From Pseudarthrobacter siccitolerans (lineage in GTDB: Bacteria; Actinomycetota; Actinomycetes; Actinomycetales; Micrococcaceae): a stretch of DNA of 64,000 bases. The stretch's first letter is position 1; each line of letters opens with the position of its first letter. Below the pieces are notes generated by a model that was given only the letters and a program-made list of their open reading frames with translations, was not told the origin of the DNA and searched no databases. This document shows, piece after piece, positions 33,774-42,039 of this stretch. The stretch covers positions 62,001 to 126,000 of the forward strand of contig NZ_CAQI01000059.1 in the NCBI RefSeq assembly GCF_001046895.1, in the 5' to 3' direction. A program made the translations under genes and the position numbers.

Positions 33774-33785
33774 AGCATGCTTAGA
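33774..33785. promoter_or_regulatory. TAAGCATGCTTA palindrome upstream of the PPOX gene
   Basis: A perfect 12-bp palindrome 57 bases upstream of the PPOX start, identical to that at 27937-27948 beside marR. It is also adjacent to the 3' end of the putrescine oxidase gene (33809). Confidence 0.6.
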
Positions 33786-33808
33786 ATCTACCGGCGTGCT
33801 CCCCTGCT

Positions 33809-35194
33809 TCAGGCCGGGACGGCAACCTTCGCCGCCGCACAGATGCTGGCCGCCGTGCGCTGGCCCATCCGGATGGCGCCGTCCACGTGCTGGTAGCCTT
33901 CCGCGGCCAGATCTGAGGAGGACCAGTAAATGGGCCCAACGGGCGCGTGCTGGTCTTTCCCGTAGCGGTGGAGGCCGCCGAGGTCGTAGCTGGAGGCGTA
34001 GGCTCCGCGGGTCCATTCCTCCGAGCCCCAGTCGGACTCGTAGTAGACCTCCGGCTCCAGCGCCTCGGCGCCGAGGAAGCCTGCGATGGACTCCAGGACG
34101 GCACGCTTGCGTTCGTCGGCACCCAGCTCGAAGACGGCGTCGGCCTTTTCATCGGAGATGAAGCCCACCAGGGTTCCGCGGGTGTCGCCGAAGTTGGTGT
34201 TGTCGTAGACCTCCTGAACCAGTGATCCGGCGCCGAAGCAGGTGCCGGACAGGCCGGAGTTCCGCCAGAACGGCCGGTTGTAGACGGCGTGGACCTTGAT
34301 GACCAGGCCCAGGGACTGGTGCTGGTGCATTTGGTGCTGGCGGCGCGGCAGCGGCGGGTTGAACGAGACGCGGGAGTACAGGTTGGGCGGCACGGCCATG
34401 ATCACGAAGCGGGCGTTGACGGTGGCCTGCTCGGAGACGACGGTGACGTGCTGCCCGCCGTCGGCGTCCGGCTCCCAGTTGACGGTGCGCACCGGGGAGT
34501 TAAGGACGACGTCGTCCCCCAACTCCTGTGCCATCAGCAGGGAGACCTGCTGCATGCCGCCCACCACGCGCCGGTCCAGGATGAAATCTTCGTCCGTGAG
34601 GTGGGTGAAGGAGCCCGCGGACGCGGCCATCAGCACCGCCTGCAGGGCGGAGAAGGCGTGGGCTGGCTTGGTGAGCATGCCGCCGGCGATGAAGAGGCCG
34701 ATGTTGTTGCAGGCTTCCTCGTTGGCGGAGTGCTGCCGCAGCCAGTGGTGGAACGAAATGGTGTCCAGCTCGCGCGCCTTGGGGTGGGCCCAGGGTTCGG
34801 TGGGGCCAATTTCTGCGGCGAGCCCGTCCAGCAGGGCGATGAGCTTGTTCATCTCGGCTTCGGTGTCCGGGTCCACGGGGAACGTGTCGCCGGTGTAGCG
34901 GACGGGGATACCGTCCTTGCCGATGTACACCGACTCGCCCTCGCGGTAGCGCGGGTAGGTTTCCAGGTTCAGTTCCTGGAGGAGCTCCAGGAGTACGGTC
35001 TGGTCCGGCGAGACCCACTGGCCGCCGATTTCCAGCATGGCGCCGTCGACAGTATCGGTCCAGGTGCGGCCGCCCACGCGGTCCCGCGCCTCAAGCACGG
35101 TGACAGTGAGGCCGGCCTTCTTCAGCTCACGGGCTGCGGTCAGTCCGGAGGGCCCGGCTCCAACGACAACGACGTCGCGGTTCAGGTTCAGCAT
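33809..35194 (-). CDS. puo: Putrescine oxidase (flavin monoamine oxidase family)
   Basis: A 461-residue FAD amine oxidase closely resembling Micrococcus/Rhodococcus putrescine oxidase, which converts putrescine to 4-aminobutanal with release of ammonia and hydrogen peroxide. The Rossmann segment VVVGAGPSGLTAARELKKAG is at residues 8-27. LEARDRVGGRTW follows near residue 32, HHWLRQHSANEEACNNIGLF near 150, and QHQMHQHQSLGLVIKV near 300. The C-terminal FAD-binding GYQHVDGAIRMGQRTA is near 435. The ATG at 35194 is preferred to 35251. It is divergent from a TetR regulator around a perfect 21-bp palindrome. Confidence 0.92.
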   Translation of the reverse strand: MLNLNRDVVVVGAGPSGLTAARELKKAGLTVTVLEARDRVGGRTWTDTVDGAMLEIGGQWVSPDQTVLLELLQELNLETYPRYREGESVYIGKDGIPVRYTGDTFPVDPDTEAEMNKLIALLDGLAAEIGPTEPWAHPKARELDTISFHHWLRQHSANEEACNNIGLFIAGGMLTKPAHAFSALQAVLMAASAGSFTHLTDEDFILDRRVVGGMQQVSLLMAQELGDDVVLNSPVRTVNWEPDADGGQHVTVVSEQATVNARFVIMAVPPNLYSRVSFNPPLPRRQHQMHQHQSLGLVIKVHAVYNRPFWRNSGLSGTCFGAGSLVQEVYDNTNFGDTRGTLVGFISDEKADAVFELGADERKRAVLESIAGFLGAEALEPEVYYESDWGSEEWTRGAYASSYDLGGLHRYGKDQHAPVGPIYWSSSDLAAEGYQHVDGAIRMGQRTAASICAAAKVAVPA

Positions 35195-35233
35195 GATGTC
35201 CTCTCTTGAGCTCCCTCCTGTGACGGGGAGCAC

Positions 35234-35254
35234 TAAATGAATGTCATTCATTTA
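35234..35254. promoter_or_regulatory. Perfect 21-bp palindrome, candidate TetR operator
   Basis: Arms TAAATGAATG (35234-35243) and CATTCATTTA (35245-35254) flank a central T. It lies between divergent puo and tetR, 40 bases from the puo start, the classic position for a TetR operator that controls both genes. Confidence 0.75.
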
Positions 35255-35333
35255 TTAGAACTATAGCTGTTTGGCGCCGGGACCGGAAGTGCCGGATGGA
35301 ATAATGCAGGTGACCACCAGAGAAAGGCCAGTG

Positions 35334-36038
35334 ATGCCGGCAGTACCAGCCGTAGAGGGACGCACCGCGGGGAACGGGAGCGCTGTGAGACGGCGGGCCG
35401 GACGGCCTTCTGCCGCGCTGCTGGACAAGGCCGGAATCACGGCGGCGGCGCTGCAACTCATCAACCGCAAGGGCTACGACGGCCTCACCATGGCGGGCCT
35501 GGCCAAGGAACTGGACGTGGCGCCGTCGGCCCTTTACAACCATGTGGCGTCGAAACGGGACGTCCTGCTCCTGGTGGAGGACCATCTCACGTCCCTGGTG
35601 GACGTGTCCGATTTCGGCTCCGCGCCGTGGGAAGAAGCGGTACGCAGCTGGGCCTGGAGTTACCGGAATGTCTTTGCCGAGCACACGCCGCTGATTCCTG
35701 TTATTGCCGTCCTTCCGGTGACCGACGCGCCGCAGACCCTGGCCATGTACGAGACCGTCAGCAAGGGTTTCCTCGACGCCGGCTTCCCGCAGGAGCGGGT
35801 GGTTTCATCGATTGTGGCGCTTGAGTCCTTTATTTTTGGCTCTGCGTACGACGTCACGGCGCCCGAGGACATCTTCGATTCCGGCTCCATGGCGGACTCG
35901 ACGCCCCACTTCACCGCTGCTGTCCGAAGCGCTGCCGGCCAGGCTGCTGCCGGCCGCGGACTGGGGCGGCCGGCTGATGTGGCGTTCGAGCTCGGGCTTG
36001 AGGCGCTGATCTCCGGGCTGGGCGCGCTGCGGGGGTGA
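35334..36038 (+). CDS. TetR-family transcriptional regulator
   Basis: A 234-residue TetR-type repressor. The helix-turn-helix lies at about residues 25-70: ITAAALQLINRKGYDGLTMA, then GLAKELDVAPSALYNHVASK. The rest is a ligand-binding domain of the TetR_C_1 type. Start choice is uncertain: ATG 35334 has AGAAAGG at a good distance, while ATG 35304 and 35271 are also in frame. It is divergent from putrescine oxidase and probably responds to putrescine or a downstream product. It overlaps the following LLM gene by GTGA. Confidence 0.9.
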   Translation: MPAVPAVEGRTAGNGSAVRRRAGRPSAALLDKAGITAAALQLINRKGYDGLTMAGLAKELDVAPSALYNHVASKRDVLLLVEDHLTSLVDVSDFGSAPWEEAVRSWAWSYRNVFAEHTPLIPVIAVLPVTDAPQTLAMYETVSKGFLDAGFPQERVVSSIVALESFIFGSAYDVTAPEDIFDSGSMADSTPHFTAAVRSAAGQAAAGRGLGRPADVAFELGLEALISGLGALRG

Positions 36039-37093
36039 ACGTGCCCGAGCCCACACGCCCCTTGCGCAAGCTTGGCTTCCTGACGATTGGCCTTTTCGAT
36101 CCGGCCAATCCCGCCGCAGGCCACCAATCTACGCTGGAGATCATCGAACTGGGCGAGCGGCTTGGATTCGACAGCGCGTGGCTGCGCCACCGCCATCTGC
36201 AGTTTGGCATCTCCTCCCCTATCGCGATGATGGCCGCAGCCAGCCAGCGCACCTCCCGGATCGAACTCGGCACGGCGGTGACCCCCCTGGGCTGGGAAAA
36301 CCCGCTGCGCCTGGCCGAGGACCTGGCCACCGTGGACCTGCTCGCCGGGGGACGGATCAATCCCGGGCTGAGCGTGGGGGAACCGATGCACTACGACACC
36401 GTGAGGCACGAGCTGTACCCGGATTCCGCGGAACTGGAGGACTTCAGCTACGCCCGGATGGACCGGCTGGCACGCCTGGTATCAGGAGAACCTGTCAGGG
36501 ACCTTTCGGGCAAGCAAGGGGTGGTGGAGGAATTCTCCAACCGCGTCGAGCCGCACTCCCCCGGGCTGCGGGACCGCCTCTGGTACGGGGCGGGCAGCAG
36601 GAAGTCGGCCGTTTGGGCCGGGGCGAACGGCTTCAACCTCCTCGCCAGCAGCGTGGTTTTCCCCGAACCTGATCAGGAACCGGACTTTGCCCAGATCCAG
36701 CAGTCGCAGATCCGTGCCTTCCGGGAGGCCGCCGCATCGGCGCAAGCGCATCCGGCACGGGTGTCCCAGGGATTGGTGGTGATCCCCACCGATTCGGCGT
36801 CACCGGGCCAGCGGGCGAAGTACCGGCGGTACGTCGATGAGCGCACTCCCCGGACACGGGCGCCGCAAGGGCCCAAGGGCATGCTGTTCGCCCCGGACCT
36901 CATCGGCACCAGTGACGAGATCGCCGGGCAGCTGTACGCCCATGCAGGATTCCAGGAAGTCGATGAGGTGGCGTTCGCACTGCCTTTCAGCTTCGACCAC
37001 GAGGATTACCTCCAGATCCTTACCGACATCGCAGGCAAGTTGGGTCCGGCCCTGGGATGGTCTCCCGCCGGGGCCGGGCAGGACCGGGAGTAA
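36035..37093 (+). CDS. LLM-class flavin-dependent oxidoreductase
   Basis: A 352-residue luciferase-like (beta/alpha)8 flavoprotein. Family motifs include LGFLTIGLFDPANPAAGHQS at residue 10, RLGFDSAWLRHRHLQFGIS near 43, SRIELGTAVTPLGWENPLRL near 70, and DLLAGGRINPGLSVG near 100. Members are FMN- or F420-linked monooxygenases or dehydrogenases. The GTG start overlaps the tetR stop (GTGA), so it belongs to the same operon. The role is unclear; it could oxidise an amine-derived product. A GAF/PucR-type regulator starts 10 bases after it. Confidence 0.88.
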   Translation: MNVPEPTRPLRKLGFLTIGLFDPANPAAGHQSTLEIIELGERLGFDSAWLRHRHLQFGISSPIAMMAAASQRTSRIELGTAVTPLGWENPLRLAEDLATVDLLAGGRINPGLSVGEPMHYDTVRHELYPDSAELEDFSYARMDRLARLVSGEPVRDLSGKQGVVEEFSNRVEPHSPGLRDRLWYGAGSRKSAVWAGANGFNLLASSVVFPEPDQEPDFAQIQQSQIRAFREAAASAQAHPARVSQGLVVIPTDSASPGQRAKYRRYVDERTPRTRAPQGPKGMLFAPDLIGTSDEIAGQLYAHAGFQEVDEVAFALPFSFDHEDYLQILTDIAGKLGPALGWSPAGAGQDRE

Positions 37094-37103
37094 AGTCTGG
37101 TCC

Positions 37104-39074
37104 ATGGGCGCCAATGACAATCCTGCCGTGCACACCGGGGCGGGTCCGTCAGACGCTGCGAGTTCTGCCGGCCAGATCATGGCCATGCTTGATCGTGGCG
37201 TTTCCGCGGCTGAACTGGAGACGAGGCTGTCCGCTTGGCTCGACGGCGGCGTCATCGACCAGGCCAGCGCGGCGGCCGCACGCCGGTTAAACGCCCGGTT
37301 ATGGGAGGCCTCCCGCCGGGAGGGCCTGCTGCGGGTCCTCTACGATACGGCGACCGACTTGACGGGCATCCGCGACGTCGAGGCAGTGCTTAAGGCCATC
37401 GTCCGACGCACCCGCTCCCTCATCGGCAGCGACATCGCCTACCTCAGCCTGAACGACTATGAAACCGGCGAGTCCTACGTCCGGGTGACCGACGGCGCGA
37501 CCACCGCTATGTTCCGCAATATCCGCATGCCTTTGGGTGAAGGCGTACTCGGCGCCGTGGCCACCGGCGAAGCACCTGCCCAGAGCGCAGACTACCTGTT
37601 GGACGAAACCAAATCCCATCTGGAGTCCAGTGACGCTGCTGTGGCAGCCGAGGGGGTCCGGGCGATCATGGGTGTCCCCCTTCGCGCGGAAGGGAAAGTC
37701 ATCGGCGCGTTGCTCGTTGCCGACAGGCATGCGCATGACTTCAGCAGCGACGACGTTGCACTCATGGAATCCATCGGTACACACGCGGCGGTGGCGCTGG
37801 AGAACGCCCGCTACTTCACCGAGATGGCTGATGCCCTGGCGCGGCTGGACCAGGCGCGCCAGCAGAACCTGTCCCATGTCCGGGCCCTTGAAGAGCTCTC
37901 AACGCTGGACCGCCGGCTCATGGAGACCCTGGCCTCGGCCGGCAGCCTTCCACACCTGCTCGATCTGCTGGCCGAGTCCCTGAACGCCCCTGTTTCCCTG
38001 GTTTCACCCATGGGCGAACCGCTGGCGGGAATGGCAGCGGATCCGGACTTCGGAAGCTTGGCGGCGTTGAGCGCAGCCGAGGAATCTGCCGCCAAAAGCT
38101 CGGCCGTCCAATTCGAGGTGGGGAAGAAGAGATATACGGTGATGTCCGCCGTCGCGGGCGAGCAGCATCTCGCCTCCCTCATCGTTACCGAGGAACTCAG
38201 CCCGGCCCAGCTTGCCGTCTTGGAACGCAGCGCACTGGTGCTCAGTGTGTCGCTGCTGTTTGAACGTACTTACCAGGACGCCCAATACCGGCTCCAGCTC
38301 GAACTCATTGATGACCTGCTCAATCCCCGTTCTGAACAAGCCGCGGCGCTAACCCGCAGGGCAGCGCAGTTCGGTCTGGCAAACCACCTTCAGCTCGTGG
38401 TGCGCGTGGTGGGGGTCAGTGATGACCAGCGCCAGCGCGCGCTGTCCGTCCTGAGGCGGCAACGCGAGACCGCTCCGGGGATCATCGCCCTGCACGAATC
38501 ACACCTGTGCATTATTGAACCCGTCGAACGGCACGACGGCGGCCCCAGCGATGCCGGAACCGGCGGCCGCACCGGCCAGCCAATCATTAATGAGCTGAAA
38601 CGACGCCGCATTGCGGGCACCGTCGGGTCATCGGAACCGGTGACCGGCTTCTCCCGGCTCTCGACGGCCCACACCGAAGCACACGCCGTACTCCGCGCGC
38701 TGCAGGCCCTCTCGCGTGACGGCGAGGCAGCGGACCGGGCTGCCCTTGGTACCGCGGGAATGCTGCTCGGAGCGATGGACAGCCCCTTCGCCGGACAACT
38801 GCTGACCGCGCAGCTGGGGCCGCTTCTGGCCTACGACAAGCGACGCGGAACCCAGCTCGTCCTCACAGCGTGGATGTTCCACGAAAACGGCGGCGCCATG
38901 CAGGAAACGGCTGACTCGCTCCATATCCACACCAACACGCTGCGGCAACGGCTGGACAGGGTCGACGCCTTGATCGGTCCCTCCTGGCGCCGGGGAGCGC
39001 GCTCCCTCGACGTCCAGGTGGCGCTGCGCCTGTGGCGGATGAAAACCGCAGGCGTCGGCGCGGCCGGTTCCTGA
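37104..39074 (+). CDS. GAF-domain PucR/CdaR-type transcriptional regulator
   Basis: A 656-residue activator-type regulator. A GAF sensor domain occupies about residues 65-235 (LLRVLYDTATDLTGIRDVEA, VIGALLVADRHAHDFSSDDV), a second ligand-binding-like region about 265-390, and the C-terminal PucR helix-turn-helix about 590-645 (QETADSLHIHTNTLRQRLDR). Such regulators activate catabolic genes next to them. It immediately precedes an alcohol dehydrogenase, semialdehyde dehydrogenase and MHS transporter, so it probably activates that operon. ATG 37104 is chosen. The signal is unknown. Confidence 0.9.
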   Translation: MGANDNPAVHTGAGPSDAASSAGQIMAMLDRGVSAAELETRLSAWLDGGVIDQASAAAARRLNARLWEASRREGLLRVLYDTATDLTGIRDVEAVLKAIVRRTRSLIGSDIAYLSLNDYETGESYVRVTDGATTAMFRNIRMPLGEGVLGAVATGEAPAQSADYLLDETKSHLESSDAAVAAEGVRAIMGVPLRAEGKVIGALLVADRHAHDFSSDDVALMESIGTHAAVALENARYFTEMADALARLDQARQQNLSHVRALEELSTLDRRLMETLASAGSLPHLLDLLAESLNAPVSLVSPMGEPLAGMAADPDFGSLAALSAAEESAAKSSAVQFEVGKKRYTVMSAVAGEQHLASLIVTEELSPAQLAVLERSALVLSVSLLFERTYQDAQYRLQLELIDDLLNPRSEQAAALTRRAAQFGLANHLQLVVRVVGVSDDQRQRALSVLRRQRETAPGIIALHESHLCIIEPVERHDGGPSDAGTGGRTGQPIINELKRRRIAGTVGSSEPVTGFSRLSTAHTEAHAVLRALQALSRDGEAADRAALGTAGMLLGAMDSPFAGQLLTAQLGPLLAYDKRRGTQLVLTAWMFHENGGAMQETADSLHIHTNTLRQRLDRVDALIGPSWRRGARSLDVQVALRLWRMKTAGVGAAGS

Positions 39075-39254
39075 CCAAACCGGCTCCTGGCCAAACGGAC
39101 CGGAGTACTTAACCCCGACTCATGGCGCGGGTCCACATCTAAAGCGCTTCGCTATGGCACAAAACCACATGGTGGGTGTCACTCCACTCTGGAATGCTGA
39201 GATCTGCGGCACCTTTCGAGCAGCCGCCCATCCCATCCCTAGGAGTTATTCACA

Positions 39255-40505
39255 ATGTCGTGTGCGCACGCAGCGGGTATCCGTCCCGCAACTTTCGGCG
39301 TCCTTCGGCTGCCGCGGAGTGTCGTTGTCGGCGCCCAGCAGCGCTTCGCCATCGCCAATATCGCAGCAGAATTCGGGACCAACGTGCTCGTCTGCACCGA
39401 TCCGCGGCTGGCGGTTTCAGCGGAACTTGAGGCACTGGTTCGAAGCCTTGAGGACCGGGACCTGAACGTACGGGTCTATGGGGACACCCAGGCTGAACTT
39501 CCGGTGCCGGGGATCATCGCCTGCGTCGAGGAGCTCAAAGGCCAGGACATCGACGTGATCATCGGTTTCGGTGGCGGAAGCTGCATGGACATGGCCAAGG
39601 TTGTCTCCGTCCTGCTCACGCATGGCGGCAAGCCGAGCGACTACTACGGCGAATTCGCCGTTCCCGGCCCCACCAAGCCGGTCATCGCCCTGCCCACCAC
39701 GGCGGGAACAGGCTCCGAAGCCACCGCAATCGCCGTCGTCTCCGATCCTGACCTGGGCATGAAGATGGGCATCTCAAGCCCCCACATCATCCCGTTCGCC
39801 GCGGTATGCGATCCCGAGCTCACCTACTCCTGCCCGCCGTCCCTGACGGCCGCAACCGGCGCGGATACCTTCGTCCACCTGGTGGAGTCCTTCACGGCCA
39901 TCACCCGGGAACCGACCTCCACCCTGGCCTCGGAACGGGTCTTCGTCGGCAAAAACATCCTGACGGACTCGATTGCCCTGAACGGCATCGGGCTCGTGGG
40001 CCGCAGCCTGGTCACCGCTTACAAGGACGCGGAAAACACCGAGGCCCGCGGCGGGATGATGCTTGCGGCACTTTACGGGGGAGTGGTGCTCAGCAATGCC
40101 GGAACGGCAGCGGCGCACGCCATCCAGTACCCGGTCGGTGCCCTGACGCACACTCCGCACGGTGTGGGCGTTGGTCTCCTGCTCCCTTACGTCGTCCGCC
40201 ACAACTTCCCGGCAATCCAGCCGCAACTGGCGCAGATCGCTGAAGCCCTGGGCCGCGATATCCGCGGGCTCGACGAGCGGGCCGCCGCCGTCGCAGGTGT
40301 CGAAGCGATCGACGAGGTCATCGCCGCCATCGAACTGCCCCCCACGTTGGCAGACCTTGGCGTGCAGGAAAGTGACCTTGCGCAGATCGCCACACTGTCG
40401 CTGAACTCCAAGCGGCTCATCGACAACAACCCCGTGCCGCTGGATCTGGACGCTGTGACCTCCATCGTCAATGCCGCCTTCGCCGGCGACCGCACCATCC
40501 GCTGA
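39255..40505 (+). CDS. Iron-containing alcohol dehydrogenase (group III)
   Basis: A 416-residue iron-dependent alcohol dehydrogenase. NAD-binding GFGGGSCMDMAKVV lies near residue 97, ALPTTAGTGSEATAIAV near 144, and metal-ligand residues in ATGADTFVHLVESF near 205 (Asp and His) and AAAHAIQYPVGALTHTPHG near 285 (two further His). This is the set expected for Fe/Zn binding. It is the first gene of an operon with an aldehyde dehydrogenase and an MHS transporter. With a succinate-semialdehyde-type dehydrogenase downstream it could be a 4-hydroxybutyrate dehydrogenase; that is inference. Confidence 0.9.
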   Translation: MSCAHAAGIRPATFGVLRLPRSVVVGAQQRFAIANIAAEFGTNVLVCTDPRLAVSAELEALVRSLEDRDLNVRVYGDTQAELPVPGIIACVEELKGQDIDVIIGFGGGSCMDMAKVVSVLLTHGGKPSDYYGEFAVPGPTKPVIALPTTAGTGSEATAIAVVSDPDLGMKMGISSPHIIPFAAVCDPELTYSCPPSLTAATGADTFVHLVESFTAITREPTSTLASERVFVGKNILTDSIALNGIGLVGRSLVTAYKDAENTEARGGMMLAALYGGVVLSNAGTAAAHAIQYPVGALTHTPHGVGVGLLLPYVVRHNFPAIQPQLAQIAEALGRDIRGLDERAAAVAGVEAIDEVIAAIELPPTLADLGVQESDLAQIATLSLNSKRLIDNNPVPLDLDAVTSIVNAAFAGDRTIR

Positions 40506-40524
40506 TCAGCAATAAGGACTACCC

Positions 40525-42000
40525 ATGACTCTCCTTTCAACCTCTGAACCCCTCGACATCGACGGCCTGGCGGTGCCCCGCCAGCTGCTGATCGCCGGAA
40601 GCTGGCAGGACGCCAGCGGCGGCGGCATCGTCGACGTCATCAACCCGTCCGACGCTTCCGTTATCACCGGCATCGCCGACGCCGACGTCGAGAACGGCCT
40701 GGCCGCCGTCGACGCCGCGGCAGCCGCTTTCCCGGACTGGGCCGCGACGCCCCCGCGCCGCCGTGCCGAGATCCTGCGCCGCTGCTTCGAGCTGATGACC
40801 GAACGCAGCGAGCAGATCGCACACCTCATCTCGCTTGAAAACGGAAAGGCGCTGGGCGATGCGCGCGGGGAAGTGGCGTACGCCGCCGAGTTCTTCCGCT
40901 GGTACGCCGAAGAAGCTGTCCGGATCATCGGCGAGGTGTCCGTTTCGCCGTCGGGGTCCAACCGGATCCTCGTCCAGCACCAGCCCATCGGCGTCTGCGT
41001 GCTGATCACCCCGTGGAACTTCCCGGCGGCCATGGCCACCCGGAAGCTGGCGCCGGCGCTGGCTGCGGGCTGCACCGCCGTGCTGAAGCCCGCCACCCTT
41101 ACGCCGCTGACCACGTTGGCGATCGCCCAGCTGATGATCGACGCCGGCGTCCCGGCAGGGGTGGTCAACATCATCACCACAAGCAAAACGAACGACGTTA
41201 TGAGCCCCATCCTCGCGGACCCGCGGGTTCGGAAGCTGTCCTTCACCGGTTCCACCGGTGTGGGCCGCCACCTGCTGCGCCAGGCGGCCGACAACGTGCT
41301 CAAGTGCTCCATGGAACTCGGCGGCAATGCCCCGTTCCTGGTCTTTGATGACGCAGACCTCGACCTGGCCCTGGATGGTGCCATGATTGCCAAAATGCGC
41401 AACGGCGGCCAGGCCTGCACCGCCGCGAACCGGATTTACGTCCAGCGCGGCGTCCATGACGAGTTCGCCCGCCGGCTGGCCGAACGAATGGGGGCCATGC
41501 GCGTGGGGCCGGGCACCGACGCCGACACCGAGGTGGGTCCGCTGGTCGATGAGGCCAGCGTCCGCAAGGTTGACTCGCTGGTCCGCGACGCCGTCAGCCA
41601 GGGCGCAAGGCTCCTCGCCGGCGGCAAGGCCATCGAGGGCGCCGGCTACTACTACCCGCCCACCGTCGTCACCAACGTGCCGCTGCAGGCCCGCATGGTC
41701 AGCGATGAGATCTTCGGGCCGGTGGCCTCTGTGATCCCCTTCGATACCGAAGACGAAGTCATCGCCGCCGCCAACGACTCCGAGTACGGCCTCGCAGCCT
41801 ACGTCTTTACCGAGGACCTCCGCCGTGGACTGCGGGTCTCCGAACGCATTGAAAGCGGCATGGTGGCCCTCAACAGGGGACTTGTTTCCGACCCCGCAGC
41901 ACCGTTCGGCGGCGTCAAGCAAAGCGGTCTCGGCCGCGAAGGAGCCCATCAGGGCCTGCTGGACTTCACCGAAACCAAGTACATCGCCCTCGACTGGTAG
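40525..42000 (+). CDS. NAD(P)-dependent succinate-semialdehyde-type dehydrogenase
   Basis: A 491-residue aldehyde dehydrogenase of the succinate-semialdehyde dehydrogenase group. The cofactor motif is ITPWNFPAAMATRKLAPALA near residue 160, the Glu in MELGGNAPFLVFDDADLD near 262, and the catalytic Cys in RNGGQACTAANRIYV near 297. The C-terminal motif is FGGVKQSGLGREG near 465. It starts 19 bases after the alcohol dehydrogenase. The product, succinate if the substrate is succinic semialdehyde, would enter the citric acid cycle. Other aldehydes remain possible. Confidence 0.9.
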   Translation: MTLLSTSEPLDIDGLAVPRQLLIAGSWQDASGGGIVDVINPSDASVITGIADADVENGLAAVDAAAAAFPDWAATPPRRRAEILRRCFELMTERSEQIAHLISLENGKALGDARGEVAYAAEFFRWYAEEAVRIIGEVSVSPSGSNRILVQHQPIGVCVLITPWNFPAAMATRKLAPALAAGCTAVLKPATLTPLTTLAIAQLMIDAGVPAGVVNIITTSKTNDVMSPILADPRVRKLSFTGSTGVGRHLLRQAADNVLKCSMELGGNAPFLVFDDADLDLALDGAMIAKMRNGGQACTAANRIYVQRGVHDEFARRLAERMGAMRVGPGTDADTEVGPLVDEASVRKVDSLVRDAVSQGARLLAGGKAIEGAGYYYPPTVVTNVPLQARMVSDEIFGPVASVIPFDTEDEVIAAANDSEYGLAAYVFTEDLRRGLRVSERIESGMVALNRGLVSDPAAPFGGVKQSGLGREGAHQGLLDFTETKYIALDW

Positions 42001-42039
42001 CCCCCGCTGCCTTCGTTTCCTCCCACAAAGAAAAGACCA

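Noticed and set aside
39138..39152. AAAGCGCTT LacI-like core before the alcohol dehydrogenase
   Set aside because: Only the central bases are palindromic, the flanks do not match, and the adjacent regulator is a PucR type.
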